From Pseudofrankia sp. DC12 (lineage in GTDB: Bacteria; Actinomycetota; Actinomycetes; Frankiales; Frankiaceae), in NCBI RefSeq assembly GCF_000966285.1, contig NZ_KQ031391.1, positions 2,453,208 through 2,517,207 on the forward strand: 64,000 bases of DNA. The letters are read 5' to 3'. Below, in pieces: positions 1 to 8,586 of this stretch. The notes beneath the pieces were generated by a model. The model had not been told where the DNA came from. It did not search any database and saw nothing but the letters and a program-made list of their open reading frames with translations. Made by a program: the position numbers and the translations under genes. Numbering within the stretch: position 1 is the first letter of the stretch; each line of letters opens with the position of its first letter.

Positions 1-21
1 CATGACCGCTTGATTCCGCCC
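1..21. repeat. IS30-type terminal inverted repeat at window edge
   Basis: The first 21 bases are the reverse complement of the left terminus of the intact IS30 element at 4870. They run straight into the 85-bp repeat at 21, so an IS30 copy or a remnant of one probably ends here, with its body left of the window. Confidence 0.65.
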
Positions 22-105
22 TCTCTTTAAGGGCGAACGAGTATTCAAGCAAGGTACCAAAGGCAAATGAAAGTGTTGGAACATATCTGGTTCCACTGTG
101 ATTTA
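21..105. repeat. 85-bp direct repeat, copy 1
   Basis: These 85 bases are identical to 3178-3262 in the same orientation. Copy 1 is bounded on the left by an IS30 end and on the right by the IS701-like element at 106. Copy 2 follows the last small gene of the toxin/immunity cassette. The repeats therefore frame a 3-kb segment that carries an orphan toxin module, which suggests duplication or recombination of such cassettes. Confidence 0.9.
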
Positions 106-300
106 CTCGACTTTCGCGTTCTTCTTGATCGGGAATGTTGGTTTGTCTTCGCGTGATGAGGTTTCTGTTCGATCGTGGTGAGCTGTTTGTGTGGTGCGGG
201 TGTTTGGGGTGGTTTGTCGCCTCGGGTCGGTGCCTGTTTTGGGCTGTTCCGGGGGCTGTGGGCCGGTCAGGGGCCGGTCTGGGTGGCTGGTGGGGCGGGT

Positions 301-1631
301 TCAGGCCGCGAGGCCGTGCTCGGTGGTGTCCCAGGCCAGGTGGAGGGTGTGGATTTCCGCGGCGGTGGGCGTGACGGGGTCAGCTGGGCGAAAACGCGCG
401 GTGATCAGGACGCGGCGTAGCTTGCCGAGGGCGTCGGCGGTCGAGACGGTCGTCTTGGTCGTGTACCAGGGTGCGCGGGCGGTGGCGTCGGCGACGTCGG
501 AGTCGTGGTGGCCGGCGGTGAGGTACCAGGTCAGGGTGAGGGTCTGGGCGAGCAGGGCGAACGGGACCGCGTGCCGCACGGCCTGCGCGGTGCGGGTGTG
601 GGTCTGTCCGACGCCGAAGAGCTGCTTGGCGTCGGCGATCGCGACCTCGACCGCCCAGCGGGCGGCGTACCGCTCGGCGATCGTGGCGGGGCGGCTGAAC
701 AGGTCCGTGCTGATCAGGGCGAGCAGCGGGCGGCCGGGTTCGCGGACGAGCACGAGCTGGACGAGGCGGGGGCCGAACACCGAGTACCACAGGCAGACGG
801 TCACCGCGACGTCGACGGTGTGGACGCGGCCGTAGCGGGTGACGGTGGTCGGGCGGAAGTCGGCGGTGGCGGCGAGCTGGGTGATCGTGGCGAGCCGGTC
901 GCCCTTGACGCGGGGGCGGCCTCGGCGGCCGGTGCGCGGCGGGGCCGGCGCGAACAGGGCGGCGTCGGCACGCGGTCGAGTCGTCCAGGTCACGTTGCGT
1001 GGCAGGGACTTCAGCTCGCCGCCGGCGTAGGCGGAGTCCGCCACGACGTGGACCTGGCGGTCCGGGAACAGGCGGGCGAGCCGGGCCGCGGCGCGGGCGG
1101 CGAGCCACAGCCGGGAGCCGGACATGGTGCCCTTGACAACCAGGCACGCGTAGACCGGCAGGCAGATCGGCCGCGCGAAGACCGTGCCGCGCAGGACGAC
1201 ACCGACGATGACCCAGTTGTTGCCGAAGCCGACCGGCGTCTCGCCCTTCGCGGCGCCGTCGTGGAACCAGCCCGCGGCGAAGACCTTCCGCCCGGCGCGG
1301 TGGAAAAGGGTGGGCGGAATCAAGCGGTCATGGCGACGACGGTTATCGGCCCGGGGCCGGTGAGCAGACCGACGACGAGACGGGCCAGCGTGTCGCCGAC
1401 CTCGTCGAGCGTCCAGGCGGCCTTCGCGAAGAAGTAGTGGGCCCGGTGGTGCGGGGTGTCCCGATGGCGGCCGGCGCCGACGAGCATCCCGACGACGGTG
1501 CGCCGCCCGGGCGCGGCGACCAGCCCGGTCGCCAGCATCCGGAACGCGGCGAAGCTCGGCGCGGTGAAACACGGCCGGAAGTACTCCAGCAGGACGGCGA
1601 ACGACGGCGGTATCGTGACGTGCGGGAGCAT
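301..1631 (-). pseudogene. IS701-like DDE transposase, frame disrupted by a solo IS30 repeat
   Basis: The N-terminal part (PSFAVLLEYFRPCF to GLLTGPGPITVV) is read in one frame from about 1631 and stops just after 1320. The C-terminal part (TLFHRAGRKVFAAGWFHDGA, HVVADSAYAGGELK, then YAARWAVEVAIADAKQLFG) continues in a second frame to 301. Joined, they make one DDE-type transposase of about 440 residues, with likely catalytic acids in VVADSAY and in VEVAIADAK. The two frames meet inside a 26-base copy of the IS30 terminus (1312-1337), which replaces the few codons that should link PITVV to TLFHR. The gene is thus inactivated by an IS30 scar. The start at 1631 (MLPHVTIPPSF) is the best methionine before the conserved part. 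Confidence 0.75.
1312..1337. repeat. Solo IS30 terminal repeat inside transposase gene
   Basis: These 26 bases are identical to 4869-4894, the left terminus of the intact IS30 element, yet no IS30 body is attached. The site coincides exactly with the frame break of the IS701-like transposase. It is either an excision or deletion scar, or a record of IS30 targeting sequences that resemble its own ends. Confidence 0.85.
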
Positions 1632-1832
1632 CGGCGACCCACTCTTCGGAGTGTTGGTGTGGAAACGCCGATGCTCCCGCCACCAGCCCCGTGAGCTGGA
1701 CCTTCCCCTCATCAACACTCCGCGTGAAGCCACGCGCGGAAACAGCCGGCGAACATGCCCACACTGAACCAGTCAAATCATCAACCTCCTTGACGACCCA
1801 CAAAACCGATCATGAAAAGTGCGAAACTCGAG

Positions 1833-2448
1833 GAGGAACGGCACCTCGTACCAGTGCCTGCAGGAGAAGATCTTCGCACCAGGCGTGTTCGACCAGGCCT
1901 GGGGATCACTCAAATGCAATCCCAAATGCAACGACCGCGACCCGAAACACTTCAACACCTACTACGCCCAGCGAGACGCCTGCCAGAACAGCCGCGTCAA
2001 ATGCGCGATCGGAGAAGCGGTCGCCTGGACGTTGATTGGGCTGGCGGCGCCGGAAGTCGACGGCGCCGAAGCGGTCGGAGCCATCGCGAGGGTCGTCGCC
2101 GGGGGTACAAAGGCCGAGGAAGCCGCAAGCGGCGGCGGGCGCTTGTTGTGGACCTCCTGGCAGAACTATCCAAAGGTGACGCAGGAAGGCCGGGAATACG
2201 CGCAGATCGGTGACCGCCTCTACACGCAGCACGCTGTAGACCGGCTACAACCGTCTGGTCTCGGCGCCCCCGCGGGAGCGCCCGGTGCCGGGCGGAGCAT
2301 CTCGCCGAACTTCGTAGATGATGTTCTAACGAGTACGCGCGGCGCGCCAGTCAAGGGGCCGAACGGAGAGGCCCGACTCTCGTACAAAAGTGGTACAGTC
2401 GAGGTCATCACGGAAAACAACATCGTCATTACGGTGATCACACGATGA
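1833..2448 (+). CDS. Orphan polymorphic-toxin C-terminal module, 5' truncated
   Basis: The reading frame enters from the IS701-like end at 1832, so the native 5' end is lost; it encodes about 205 residues. A Cys-rich linker (CNPKCNDRD...) and a hydrophobic stretch (AVAWTLIGLAAPEVDGAEAVGAIARVVAGG) resemble the region between an Rhs core and its toxin. The last 90 residues have YTQHAVDRLQPSG, SPNFVDDVL and a closing VEVITENNIVITVITR, which resembles the small RelE/BECR-fold RNase-like toxin domains (DUF4258 type: conserved His at the start, a strand-rich end). Its stop overlaps the next start by ATGA, the usual toxin-immunity layout. RNase activity is inferred. Without its carrier protein it can only be a reservoir module. 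Confidence 0.65.
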
Positions 2449-2726
2449 GCTTTAGCGAGTACAACCGGCGTCTTCTGGTCAATCTGCATGATTCCATGGC
2501 ATTGTTCATGGAAGGCAAGCTAGATCTTGACGAGATCCAGTCAGTATTGCAAACGATCAGTTCGATACTTGAAAACGACGGGACGGGCGTAGCCAATTTC
2601 GTTCGTCTCGCGGAGGCTGATGTCGAGGGGATTCGCTTCACGCGGCTCCTTGGCGAACAGCGCTCCGCTGTGATCTTCCGTCTAGACCAACTAATTGAAC
2701 TCCTGTCAAGAGGGGACGTGCTCTGA
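2445..2726 (+). CDS. Small acidic probable immunity protein
   Basis: A 93-residue, acidic, helix-rich protein (MSFSEYNRRLLVNLHDSMALF... to DQLIELLSRGDVL). Its ATG overlaps the toxin-module stop by four bases, so translation is coupled. Position, size and charge fit a cognate immunity protein that neutralises the upstream toxin domain in the cytoplasm. I do not recognise the sequence family, so the role rests on context. Confidence 0.6.
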   Translation: MSFSEYNRRLLVNLHDSMALFMEGKLDLDEIQSVLQTISSILENDGTGVANFVRLAEADVEGIRFTRLLGEQRSAVIFRLDQLIELLSRGDVL

Positions 2727-2932
2727 GTCCGACGCTTACCTGCGACTCCGAAGGTCGGCTCGCCGAACGTTCTGACGCCGAGATTTCGGTGAAAGTGCTC
2801 GACAATGGCGGCGGGGCGAGTGACATCGTAATCAGAGATCCTTCGAACCCGAGCGGACAGCCGACGACGGTTATGAAGAACATGCCAAACCGCCAGGTTC
2901 AGGCGCGAGTAGCGGACGGCCGGTGGTCCTAG
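2723..2932 (+). CDS. Short open frame between immunity genes, start uncertain
   Basis: An open frame runs from the end of the immunity gene to a TAG at 2930-2932 whose last base begins the GTG of the next gene (TAGTG). It encodes LSPTLTCDSEGRLAERSD... to NRQVQARVADGRWS. There is no ATG or GTG at its head; the first GTG is at 2789 (VKVLDNGG...), giving 47 residues. The coupled stop/start suggests it is or was translated. It may be a small immunity-type gene that lost its 5' end, or the remnant of a larger one. No family recognised. Confidence 0.3.
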   Translation: MSPTLTCDSEGRLAERSDAEISVKVLDNGGGASDIVIRDPSNPSGQPTTVMKNMPNRQVQARVADGRWS

Positions 2933-3141
2933 TGCTCTTGAACGAGCGTCTACGCTGTTGCTTCTGCGGCAAGGGCGTGGAACAACCTGAGTATATAGAG
3001 ATCGAACTCCGCATTGAAGGAACATCGGCAACCCAGTTTCTTGGCGCGCATAGGCGTCACCTCGTCGAACAACTTGCCCCAGGATTCTCGATCGAGCTTG
3101 AAGGCGAGCGCGACTCCGCTGGCGACATCGGAGGTCACTGA
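2932..3141 (+). CDS. Small CxxC-containing protein of the toxin cassette
   Basis: About 69 residues: LLNERLRCCFCGKGVEQPEYIEIELRIEG..., with a Cys-Cys-Phe-Cys knuckle near the N-terminus and an acidic C-terminal half. GTG at 2932 is chosen because it overlaps the preceding TAG; GTG at 2923 is the alternative. It lies in the row of small genes behind the toxin module and ends shortly before the 85-bp repeat, so an immunity or accessory role is likely. Only two or three cysteines form the putative zinc knuckle, so metal binding is unproven. Confidence 0.5.
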   Translation: MLLNERLRCCFCGKGVEQPEYIEIELRIEGTSATQFLGAHRRHLVEQLAPGFSIELEGERDSAGDIGGH

Positions 3142-3177
3142 TCTCTCCGAGAATTTTGGATGCTCTCACACGAATGA

Positions 3178-3262
3178 CTCTCTTTAAGGGCGAACGAGTA
3201 TTCAAGCAAGGTACCAAAGGCAAATGAAAGTGTTGGAACATATCTGGTTCCACTGTGATTTA
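3178..3262. repeat. 85-bp direct repeat, copy 2
   Basis: Identical to 21-105. This copy is uninterrupted by IS elements and continues into unrelated noncoding DNA at 3263, so it probably represents the original context downstream of the toxin/immunity cassette. Confidence 0.9.
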
Positions 3263-3643
3263 AGCAGTAGTTGATACATCTGCGGCACGCGACTGCTCGC
3301 AATGGCCTGGAGCGTCGGAAGGTGATCGTTGACTACATGAAGGTGTTCGATTCGAACGGGCCCCATAATCCTGGGAATTCTGTGGACCGCGACGGGTTGT
3401 GATCTTTCCTGGCTGGTGGCGCGGAGCGCCACCTGCACGTGTGCCGTGGGGTCGCGGTGGGCCGATTCGGGTGTGCCTTTTCCTGGTCTGTTCGGTGTTG
3501 TGGCCCGGCGGCGGGCTGGCCCGCGGCCGGGTTCGGGGCGGGTGCTCGGTTGGGCCGCTCGATGGAAGAGTTGGTTCCGAGCCAAGTAACCACAAGCGAC
3601 TGGTTTCATGATCAACCGTGTGGATGATCTAGTGCGCCGAAGA
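3263..3643. other. Intergenic region, no gene recognised
   Basis: About 380 bases rich in G/C runs. Overlapping short frames exist on both strands but have Arg/Pro-rich, low-complexity translations and no ribosome binding sites. Nothing convincing is encoded. Confidence 0.5.
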
Positions 3644-4771
3644 TCATGATGCTGGCTGGTTGCGGCGTTCTGGTTCGGTGGGGCGGGGTCGGGGGATCAG
3701 GCCGTGTTGGTGGGCTGCGGCGCCGAGTTGGAAGGGTGTGGAGACGTTCAGTTCGTTGCGGAGGTTGGCGATGGTGCGGCTGACGGTGCGGACGTGGATG
3801 TGTAGGCGCGCGGCGATCGCGTCTTCGGTGAGGCCTTCGTTGAGGAGTGCGAGTACTTCGGCGTGGCGGTTCGCGGGGTTGGTGCGCGGCGGTGGTGGTG
3901 TCGCGTCGCGGTGGATCTGTTCGATCAGGTTGGTGACGAGCTGGCGTAGGGCTGGGGTTCGGAAGGCGAGCGCGCCTTGGGCCAGGTCGGTGGCGTCGAT
4001 GGGGAGGAGGGCTGTCTGCCGGTCGACGACGAGCATCCGCATGGGGACGTCGGGGCTTTGACGGATCCAGTCGGCGGTGCGTAGCTGGTCGCCGGCGGTG
4101 CGCGCGCAGGCGGCAGCGAGGAAGTCGGGCGTCCAGACCGACGTGATCGCGACGCCGCGCCCGGCGGCTCGGAGCAGGGCGTGTATCAGGTGTTCGCTGT
4201 GGTCCTGGGGCAGTGTCGGGCCACAGAGCAGGAAATGGACGTGGGATCGCGCGGTGTCGAGGAGTCGGGCGACGCGTGCGTGGGCCTCGTGCGGGTGCAG
4301 AAGCTCGACGTCGTCGCTGGGAAGGCTTCCCGTGAACTCGGTGCCCGCGAGGATTGCCGCGCGGAGGTGTTCGGCGTGGCGGGTGAGTGCAGCTGTCCAG
4401 TGGGCGGCGATCGCGGCGTCCTGGCGTGCCTGCTGGGCGCGCGGGACACGCCTGGGATGGGGTGGCGCCCAGATCCCGTCGATCTCGCGGAGGAGGCCCC
4501 GTTCCTGTAGCCAGGCGATCTCGATGTGGGTCTGGCGCAGGGATCGGCCGGCGAGGTCGGCGACGGTGGCCAGGTCGGCGCATGGTCGCTGCACCGCGGC
4601 GGCGAAGACGCTGGCCGCGACGTCGTCCAGTCCGAAAGCGGCGGCGAGTGCGAGGCTCGGTGTGGGTTCAGGCGCGAGGGATGTCGTGGTGCGGTCGTGG
4701 TAGCTGTCGCTGATATCCGTCGGATGGCGTGGCACGTTCTTTTCCCATCTCCCACGAACGAACCGCGTCAT
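3644..4771 (-). CDS. LuxR-type helix-turn-helix transcriptional regulator
   Basis: A 375-residue protein. The C-terminal 60 residues form a LuxR/GerE helix-turn-helix (EVLALLNEGLTEDAIAARLH followed by VRTVSRTIANLRNELNVST), and the N-terminal part resembles a TrmB-like winged helix (DDVAASVFAAAVQRPC, DLAGRSLRQTHIEIAWLQERG). The middle probably senses a ligand or partner. Such stand-alone regulators are common in actinobacteria. The frame stays open into the IS701-like end at 4823-4866, so the first 21 codons are not trusted. ATG at 4771 (MTRFVRGRW) or GTG at 4735, preceded by GGGAGA, are the likely starts. The target is unknown; mobile DNA lies on both sides. Confidence 0.8.
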   Translation of the reverse strand: MTRFVRGRWEKNVPRHPTDISDSYHDRTTTSLAPEPTPSLALAAAFGLDDVAASVFAAAVQRPCADLATVADLAGRSLRQTHIEIAWLQERGLLREIDGIWAPPHPRRVPRAQQARQDAAIAAHWTAALTRHAEHLRAAILAGTEFTGSLPSDDVELLHPHEAHARVARLLDTARSHVHFLLCGPTLPQDHSEHLIHALLRAAGRGVAITSVWTPDFLAAACARTAGDQLRTADWIRQSPDVPMRMLVVDRQTALLPIDATDLAQGALAFRTPALRQLVTNLIEQIHRDATPPPPRTNPANRHAEVLALLNEGLTEDAIAARLHIHVRTVSRTIANLRNELNVSTPFQLGAAAHQHGLIPRPRPTEPERRNQPAS

Positions 4772-4822
4772 GCGCCCGTCGAGACAAAGAAAGATCGCGA
4801 ATTGGCTCGGCTGCGGCCATCT

Positions 4823-4866
4823 CGAGTTTCGCACTTTTCATGATCGGTTTTGTGGGTCGTCAAGGG
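4823..4866. repeat. 44-bp IS701-like terminus
   Basis: Begins CTCGAGTTTCGCAC and is identical to the first 44 bases of the partial element at 6047 and to the inverted right end at 1832. It is cut off by the IS30 element that starts three bases later, yet the other side of IS30 does not resume the IS701-like sequence, so a deletion or one-ended event occurred. Confidence 0.8.
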
Positions 4867-4869
4867 AGG

Positions 4870-5952
4870 GCGGAATCAAGCGGTCATGGCGACACATGAC
4901 TTTCCAGCAGCTCGGTAAAGACCTCGAGCGGCGTCGCCCATTTGAGCGTCTGCCGTGGCCGCCCATTCAGCTGCGTGGCCACCATATCAAGTTCTTCCTG
5001 CGTGTGCAAGGACAGGTCGGTGCCCTTCGGGAAGTACTGGCGCAGCAACCCGTTGGTGTTCTCGTTCGAGCCGCGCTGCCACGGTGAGTGCGGGTCGCAG
5101 AAATACACGGGAATACCGGTGCGGACGGTGAAATCGGCGTGCCGGGCCATCTCCTTTCCCTGGTCCCAGGTCACCGAGTTCCGCATGAACTCGGGCAGGG
5201 TCTCCATCTTCTTGCCCAGCAGGTAGGCGACCTTGTCGGCGTTACGGTCGTACGGTATTCGCACCAACATCACGAACCGGGTCGTGCGCTCGACCAGCGT
5301 GGCGATCTGCGACTTGTTGCCCTTCCCGATGATCAGGTCGCCCTCCCAGAAACCGGGGACGGCGCGGTCCTCGGCCTCCTTCGGCCGCTCGCTGATGTTG
5401 ACCATGCCGACGATCCCGCCCCTGGTCAGGGTGCTGCGCGACCGGTTGACCCGCCTGGCCCGGCCCTTACGCAGCGCGATCTTCAGTTCCGTCCGCAGCT
5501 CGCCGCGCGCCTGGAGGTAGAGGCACTCGTAGATTGTTTCGTGGCTCACGCGCATGCTCTCGTCGTCGGGAAAGTCCGTGCGCAGTCTCTCGCTGATCTG
5601 CTTCGGCGACCACTTCTCGACCAGGCCGGTGTTCACCGCGTCGTGCAGCTCCTTCGACGCGACGAGTTTCCGTTCCTTCGGGCGGGCGCACATCAGATCA
5701 CACCGTGCCTGCGCATCCACCGCCCGATACGCCGCGGCACCGCCGTTACGCTCGATCTCCCGGGAGATCCCCGAATGATGACGACCGAGCACAGCGGCGA
5801 TATACCGAGCCGAACGCTCCTGACTCAACTCCCGCGAGATGACCTCGCGGTCCTCCACCGTCAACCGCTCCCGTACGCCCATCCACCATCCAGCCCCTCG
5901 ACACCATCGCGATCATCCTATCGGGGCGTCGCTACGACCGTTTGATGCCGCC
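4870..5952 (-). mobile_element. Intact IS30-family insertion sequence
   Basis: Terminal inverted repeats of 25 bases, at 4870-4894 and 5928-5952, match at 21 positions and enclose one complete transposase gene. The element sits against an IS701-like terminus. Two further copies of its left end occur without a body in view, at 1-21 and at 1312-1337, so the element has been active here. Confidence 0.85.
4884..5882 (-). CDS. IS30-family transposase
   Basis: A 332-residue cut-and-paste DDE transposase. The N-terminal helix-turn-helix (VISRELSQERSARYIAAVLG, HHSGISREIERNGG) binds the ends. The catalytic core has WEGDLIIGKGNKSQIATLVERT with the first Asp, WDQGKEMARH with the second Asp and QRGSNENTNGLLRQYFPKGT with the Glu. 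Length is normal for the family and no frame break is visible, so it is probably functional. Confidence 0.93.
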   Translation of the reverse strand: MGVRERLTVEDREVISRELSQERSARYIAAVLGRHHSGISREIERNGGAAAYRAVDAQARCDLMCARPKERKLVASKELHDAVNTGLVEKWSPKQISERLRTDFPDDESMRVSHETIYECLYLQARGELRTELKIALRKGRARRVNRSRSTLTRGGIVGMVNISERPKEAEDRAVPGFWEGDLIIGKGNKSQIATLVERTTRFVMLVRIPYDRNADKVAYLLGKKMETLPEFMRNSVTWDQGKEMARHADFTVRTGIPVYFCDPHSPWQRGSNENTNGLLRQYFPKGTDLSLHTQEELDMVATQLNGRPRQTLKWATPLEVFTELLESHVSP

Positions 5953-6046
5953 GAGTATCAGTCGAATATACGGTCCAGCCATCGACAGTCACCGGGGGTG
6001 GCGCATCCGGCGGCTGAACTGTATGTTCACGGAGCCGTCCTTATCT

Positions 6047-6201
6047 CTCGAGTTTCGCACTTTTCATGATCGGTTTTGTGGGTCGTCAAGGAGGTTGATG
6101 ATTTGACTGGTTCAGTGTGGGCATGTTCGCCGGCTGTTTCCGCGCGTGGCTTCACGCGGAGTGTTGATGAGGGGAAGGTCCAGCTCACGGGGCTGGTGGC
6201 G
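6047..6201. repeat. Truncated IS701-like 5' end
   Basis: 155 bases match, in inverted orientation, the right-hand end of the element at 1683-1832, including its terminus and the region upstream of its transposase. The copy stops exactly where the IS4 element begins, so the IS4 insertion cut it and the remainder is lost. Confidence 0.85.
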
Positions 6202-8300
6202 CAATGCCAGTGAGCGGAGCTTGATCGCGTTTGCGGAGTGGTCTGGCTGGGTCTTGACCGGCGGTCACGGTGGGTGACGGTCGAGGGGTGGGGTGGCCGC
6301 GGGTGGCCGGGTGGTGTGACACGCCCGGCTGAACGGGGAACGTCCGGGTTGCGGCGATGTGGGCGGATCTCCGGGTAGAGATCGGGTGTCGAATCCATTT
6401 TCCCTGGCCCGGAGTCCGCTGTGTCTTTCTACTCTGTCGTGGCGTCGGTCGTGCTGCCTGGGGTGGCTGGCGGGCTTGCCGGTGCGGGGCTGGTCGCGTT
6501 GCGTGCCGGGGACGTGGCGGTGGGGCGGGCGCGGACGGCGGGGCGGCGCGGGGGTGGGCAGGCGCCGGTGGCGGAGCGGCGGTCGTTGCTGACGCTGGCG
6601 GACGGGGCGCGGCCGGTCGGGCAGGGCGATGACATCGTCATCTACCGGCCTGTGCTGCGCGGTGTCGCGAGGACGTATGACGACGGCCAGATCCGGGTGG
6701 TCGGCCGGGCGGCGGACTTCGTGCGTCTCGGGCTGCTGGAGGCCGAGATCGACCGGCTGCTCGGTCCTGACGCGATCAACAGGCTGGTCGGTGAGCTCGC
6801 CGCGGGGAACGACGCCCCGGCGGCCGGCCCGGCCCTGGCCGCCGACGAGGTGGCCGGTGGGCAGGAGGGGGATACGGCGCGGGTGTTGACCCGGCCGGTG
6901 CTCGCGCGGGCGCTGATTCTGGGGATGGTCATGGCGGACACGTCGTGGGATGACGTGCTGGCGGCCCTGTTCGGTGAGCTGGCGGAGGTGCCGTTCACCG
7001 CGTGTGGTGCGGTCCCGGCGGGGTCGGGGTTCTCGAGGGCGCGGCGCGCCCTGCCCGGCGCGGTGCTCGACGAGCTGTGTGCCCGGCTGCTCGCCGCGGT
7101 GCGTGGCGAGTTGTCCGGCACCGACGGCGCGCAGGCGCTGACGGCGGGGAGCTTCCGCCTCGCCGGGTTCGACGGGACACTGGTCCGGCTGCCCGACACC
7201 GCGGACAACCGGGCGTTGTTCGGGGCGGGCACCGACCCGGCGCCGTACCCGCATGTGCGGCTCCTGCTCGACAACGATGCCGGGACGAAGGCGCCGCTCG
7301 CCTACGCCTACGGCCCGTCGAGCGGGGCGAAGGACGTCGGCGAGCAGGCCCTGCTCGAGCAGGTCGCCGAGGCGCCCGGGCTGCGCCGGCCTGACCTGCT
7401 GCATATCGGTGATCGCAACTTTCCCGGCGCCGACCGGCTGGAGCGCCTCGCCGCGGACGGGATGAAGCTGCTCGTGCGGCTGCCCGGCGGGATCACCGTG
7501 CGCCGGGTCGGGGACTGGCTGCCCGACGGGTCGTTCCTCGCTGACCTCGGTGCCGAGAAGGTCCTGGCCGGCTGGCGGGTCGTGGAGTACGACGTGTTCG
7601 CGGGCGGGGTCCACACCGGTGAGACGTTCGCGGTGGCCACCAACGTCACCGACCCCGCCGCGCTGTCCGCCGCGCAGGCCGCCGACGCCTACCACGCCCG
7701 CTGGGGCGCCACGGAGACCCCGCTGCGCGAGCAGAAAGCGGCCCTCCACCGCTCCGGGCCGGGCAGCGGCCCGATGCTGCGCGCGACCGACCCGTTCGAG
7801 GCCGCCCAGGAGATCCCCGCCTGGATCCTCGCCACCAGCCTCATCCGGGCCCTACAGCGCACCGTCGCCGCCCAGGCCACCCCCGCGGCCCGTGGCGCCC
7901 ACGCCGGCCAGCCCGTCCTCGTGCGCGCGCTGTCCTACAAGGCGGCCCGGCACGCGGCCCTCCGCCACCTCGGCTGCGCGACCGCGGGCCTCCCCGACGA
8001 GATCATCCAGACCCGGCAGCGGCAGGCCCTCCACACCCTCGGTCGCCGCCGCCACACCCTCGGCCGCGGCCGCACCCGCGACCGCGCCGCCAAGAGCGCC
8101 TCCGACTTCCCGACCGCCCGCCCCGGCATCACCACCCGCAAGGTCACCTACACGGTCCGGATCTGCGGGCCGATCCGCAACCAGACGCCCGCCACGCTCT
8201 CACTGATCACCAACGGTGATCACATCACCGACAGCGACCACATGCCGGAACAAGCCAAGGCCGCCTGACAGACGCGATCAAGCACCAGTCACTGGCATTG
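6202..8300 (+). mobile_element. IS4-family insertion sequence
   Basis: The ends are inverted repeats: CAATGCCAGTGA...GCTTGATCGCG at 6202 and its near-complement ending at 8300. Between them lies one complete transposase gene. The element separates an IS701-like remnant on the left from a recombinase fragment on the right and has therefore inserted into older mobile DNA. Confidence 0.85.
6421..8268 (+). CDS. IS4-family transposase
   Basis: A 615-residue protein starting at GTG. The N-terminal helical domain (RALILGMVMADTSWDDVLAA, SGFSRARRALPGAVLDEL) is typical of long actinobacterial IS4 transposases. The DDE core shows FDGTLVRLPDTADNRALFG (first Asp), LLHIGDRNFPGADRL (second Asp) and HARWGATETPLREQKAALHR (the Y-x-x-R-W-x-x-E catalytic region). 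The frame is uninterrupted and ends 32 bases before the right inverted repeat, so it should be active. Confidence 0.9.
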   Translation: MSFYSVVASVVLPGVAGGLAGAGLVALRAGDVAVGRARTAGRRGGGQAPVAERRSLLTLADGARPVGQGDDIVIYRPVLRGVARTYDDGQIRVVGRAADFVRLGLLEAEIDRLLGPDAINRLVGELAAGNDAPAAGPALAADEVAGGQEGDTARVLTRPVLARALILGMVMADTSWDDVLAALFGELAEVPFTACGAVPAGSGFSRARRALPGAVLDELCARLLAAVRGELSGTDGAQALTAGSFRLAGFDGTLVRLPDTADNRALFGAGTDPAPYPHVRLLLDNDAGTKAPLAYAYGPSSGAKDVGEQALLEQVAEAPGLRRPDLLHIGDRNFPGADRLERLAADGMKLLVRLPGGITVRRVGDWLPDGSFLADLGAEKVLAGWRVVEYDVFAGGVHTGETFAVATNVTDPAALSAAQAADAYHARWGATETPLREQKAALHRSGPGSGPMLRATDPFEAAQEIPAWILATSLIRALQRTVAAQATPAARGAHAGQPVLVRALSYKAARHAALRHLGCATAGLPDEIIQTRQRQALHTLGRRRHTLGRGRTRDRAAKSASDFPTARPGITTRKVTYTVRICGPIRNQTPATLSLITNGDHITDSDHMPEQAKAA

Positions 8301-8533
8301 GCGATATGAAGGCCGTCTCCGAGCTGCTCGGACACGCCTCCATCCAAATCACCGGCGACATCTACACCACCCTCTTCGACCAAGCCAACCACGAAGCCGC
8401 CGAAGCCGCCGCCAACCTCGTACCCCGCACGAACCGCCCCACCGGCTGGGACGAGATCCACCTCAGACTCGAGGCGCCGAACGCTGCGAATCCCAGCCCA
8501 CCCGAGATCGACACCCAAGACCTCGGCCTATAA
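8301..8533 (+). pseudogene. C-terminal fragment of a tyrosine recombinase
   Basis: Immediately right of the IS4 end, the frame reads MKAVSELLGHASIQITGDIY, with the LGH box and the catalytic Tyr of GDIYTTLF, then a hydrophilic tail ending in DLGL. This is the last 80 residues of a phage-type integrase; everything upstream was removed by the IS insertion. It cannot act alone. The strong terminator behind it marks the original 3' end. Confidence 0.85.
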
Positions 8534-8550
8534 CGCCGCGAAATCCATTC

Positions 8551-8586
8551 GCGCCGGCCCCACAACGGGGCCGGCGCCTTTTCTTT
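8551..8586 (+). terminator. Rho-independent terminator
   Basis: GCGCCGGCCCC, a five-base loop ACAAC, GGGGCCGGCGC, then CTTTTCTTTC. The 11-bp perfect GC stem with a U-rich tail follows the recombinase fragment by 17 bases. Confidence 0.88.

Larger units (their letters stand above)
106..1832 (-). mobile_element. IS701-like insertion sequence, transposase broken
   Basis: The left end at 106 (CTCGACTTTCGC...) is an imperfect inverted repeat of the right end at 1832 (read inward CTCGAGTTTCGC...). The right-end region 1683-1832 recurs, inverted, at 6047-6201, and its first 44 bases recur at 4823-4866. These shared termini define the element. No convincing target duplication is visible (TTTA on the left, GAGG on the right). 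Its single transposase gene is disrupted. The family name is inferred from the protein and is the least certain part. Confidence 0.7.

Noticed and set aside
173-206. Arg-His pair in the N-terminal bundle of the 1087-residue protein as a HEPN active site (residue numbers)
   Set aside because: R178-x2-H181 does not fit the R-x4-6-H spacing, so catalytic HEPN function is not claimed for this protein.
505-1437. Plus-strand open frame of 310 codons
   Set aside because: Antisense to the IS701-like transposase; low-complexity Glu/Arg/Gly translation.
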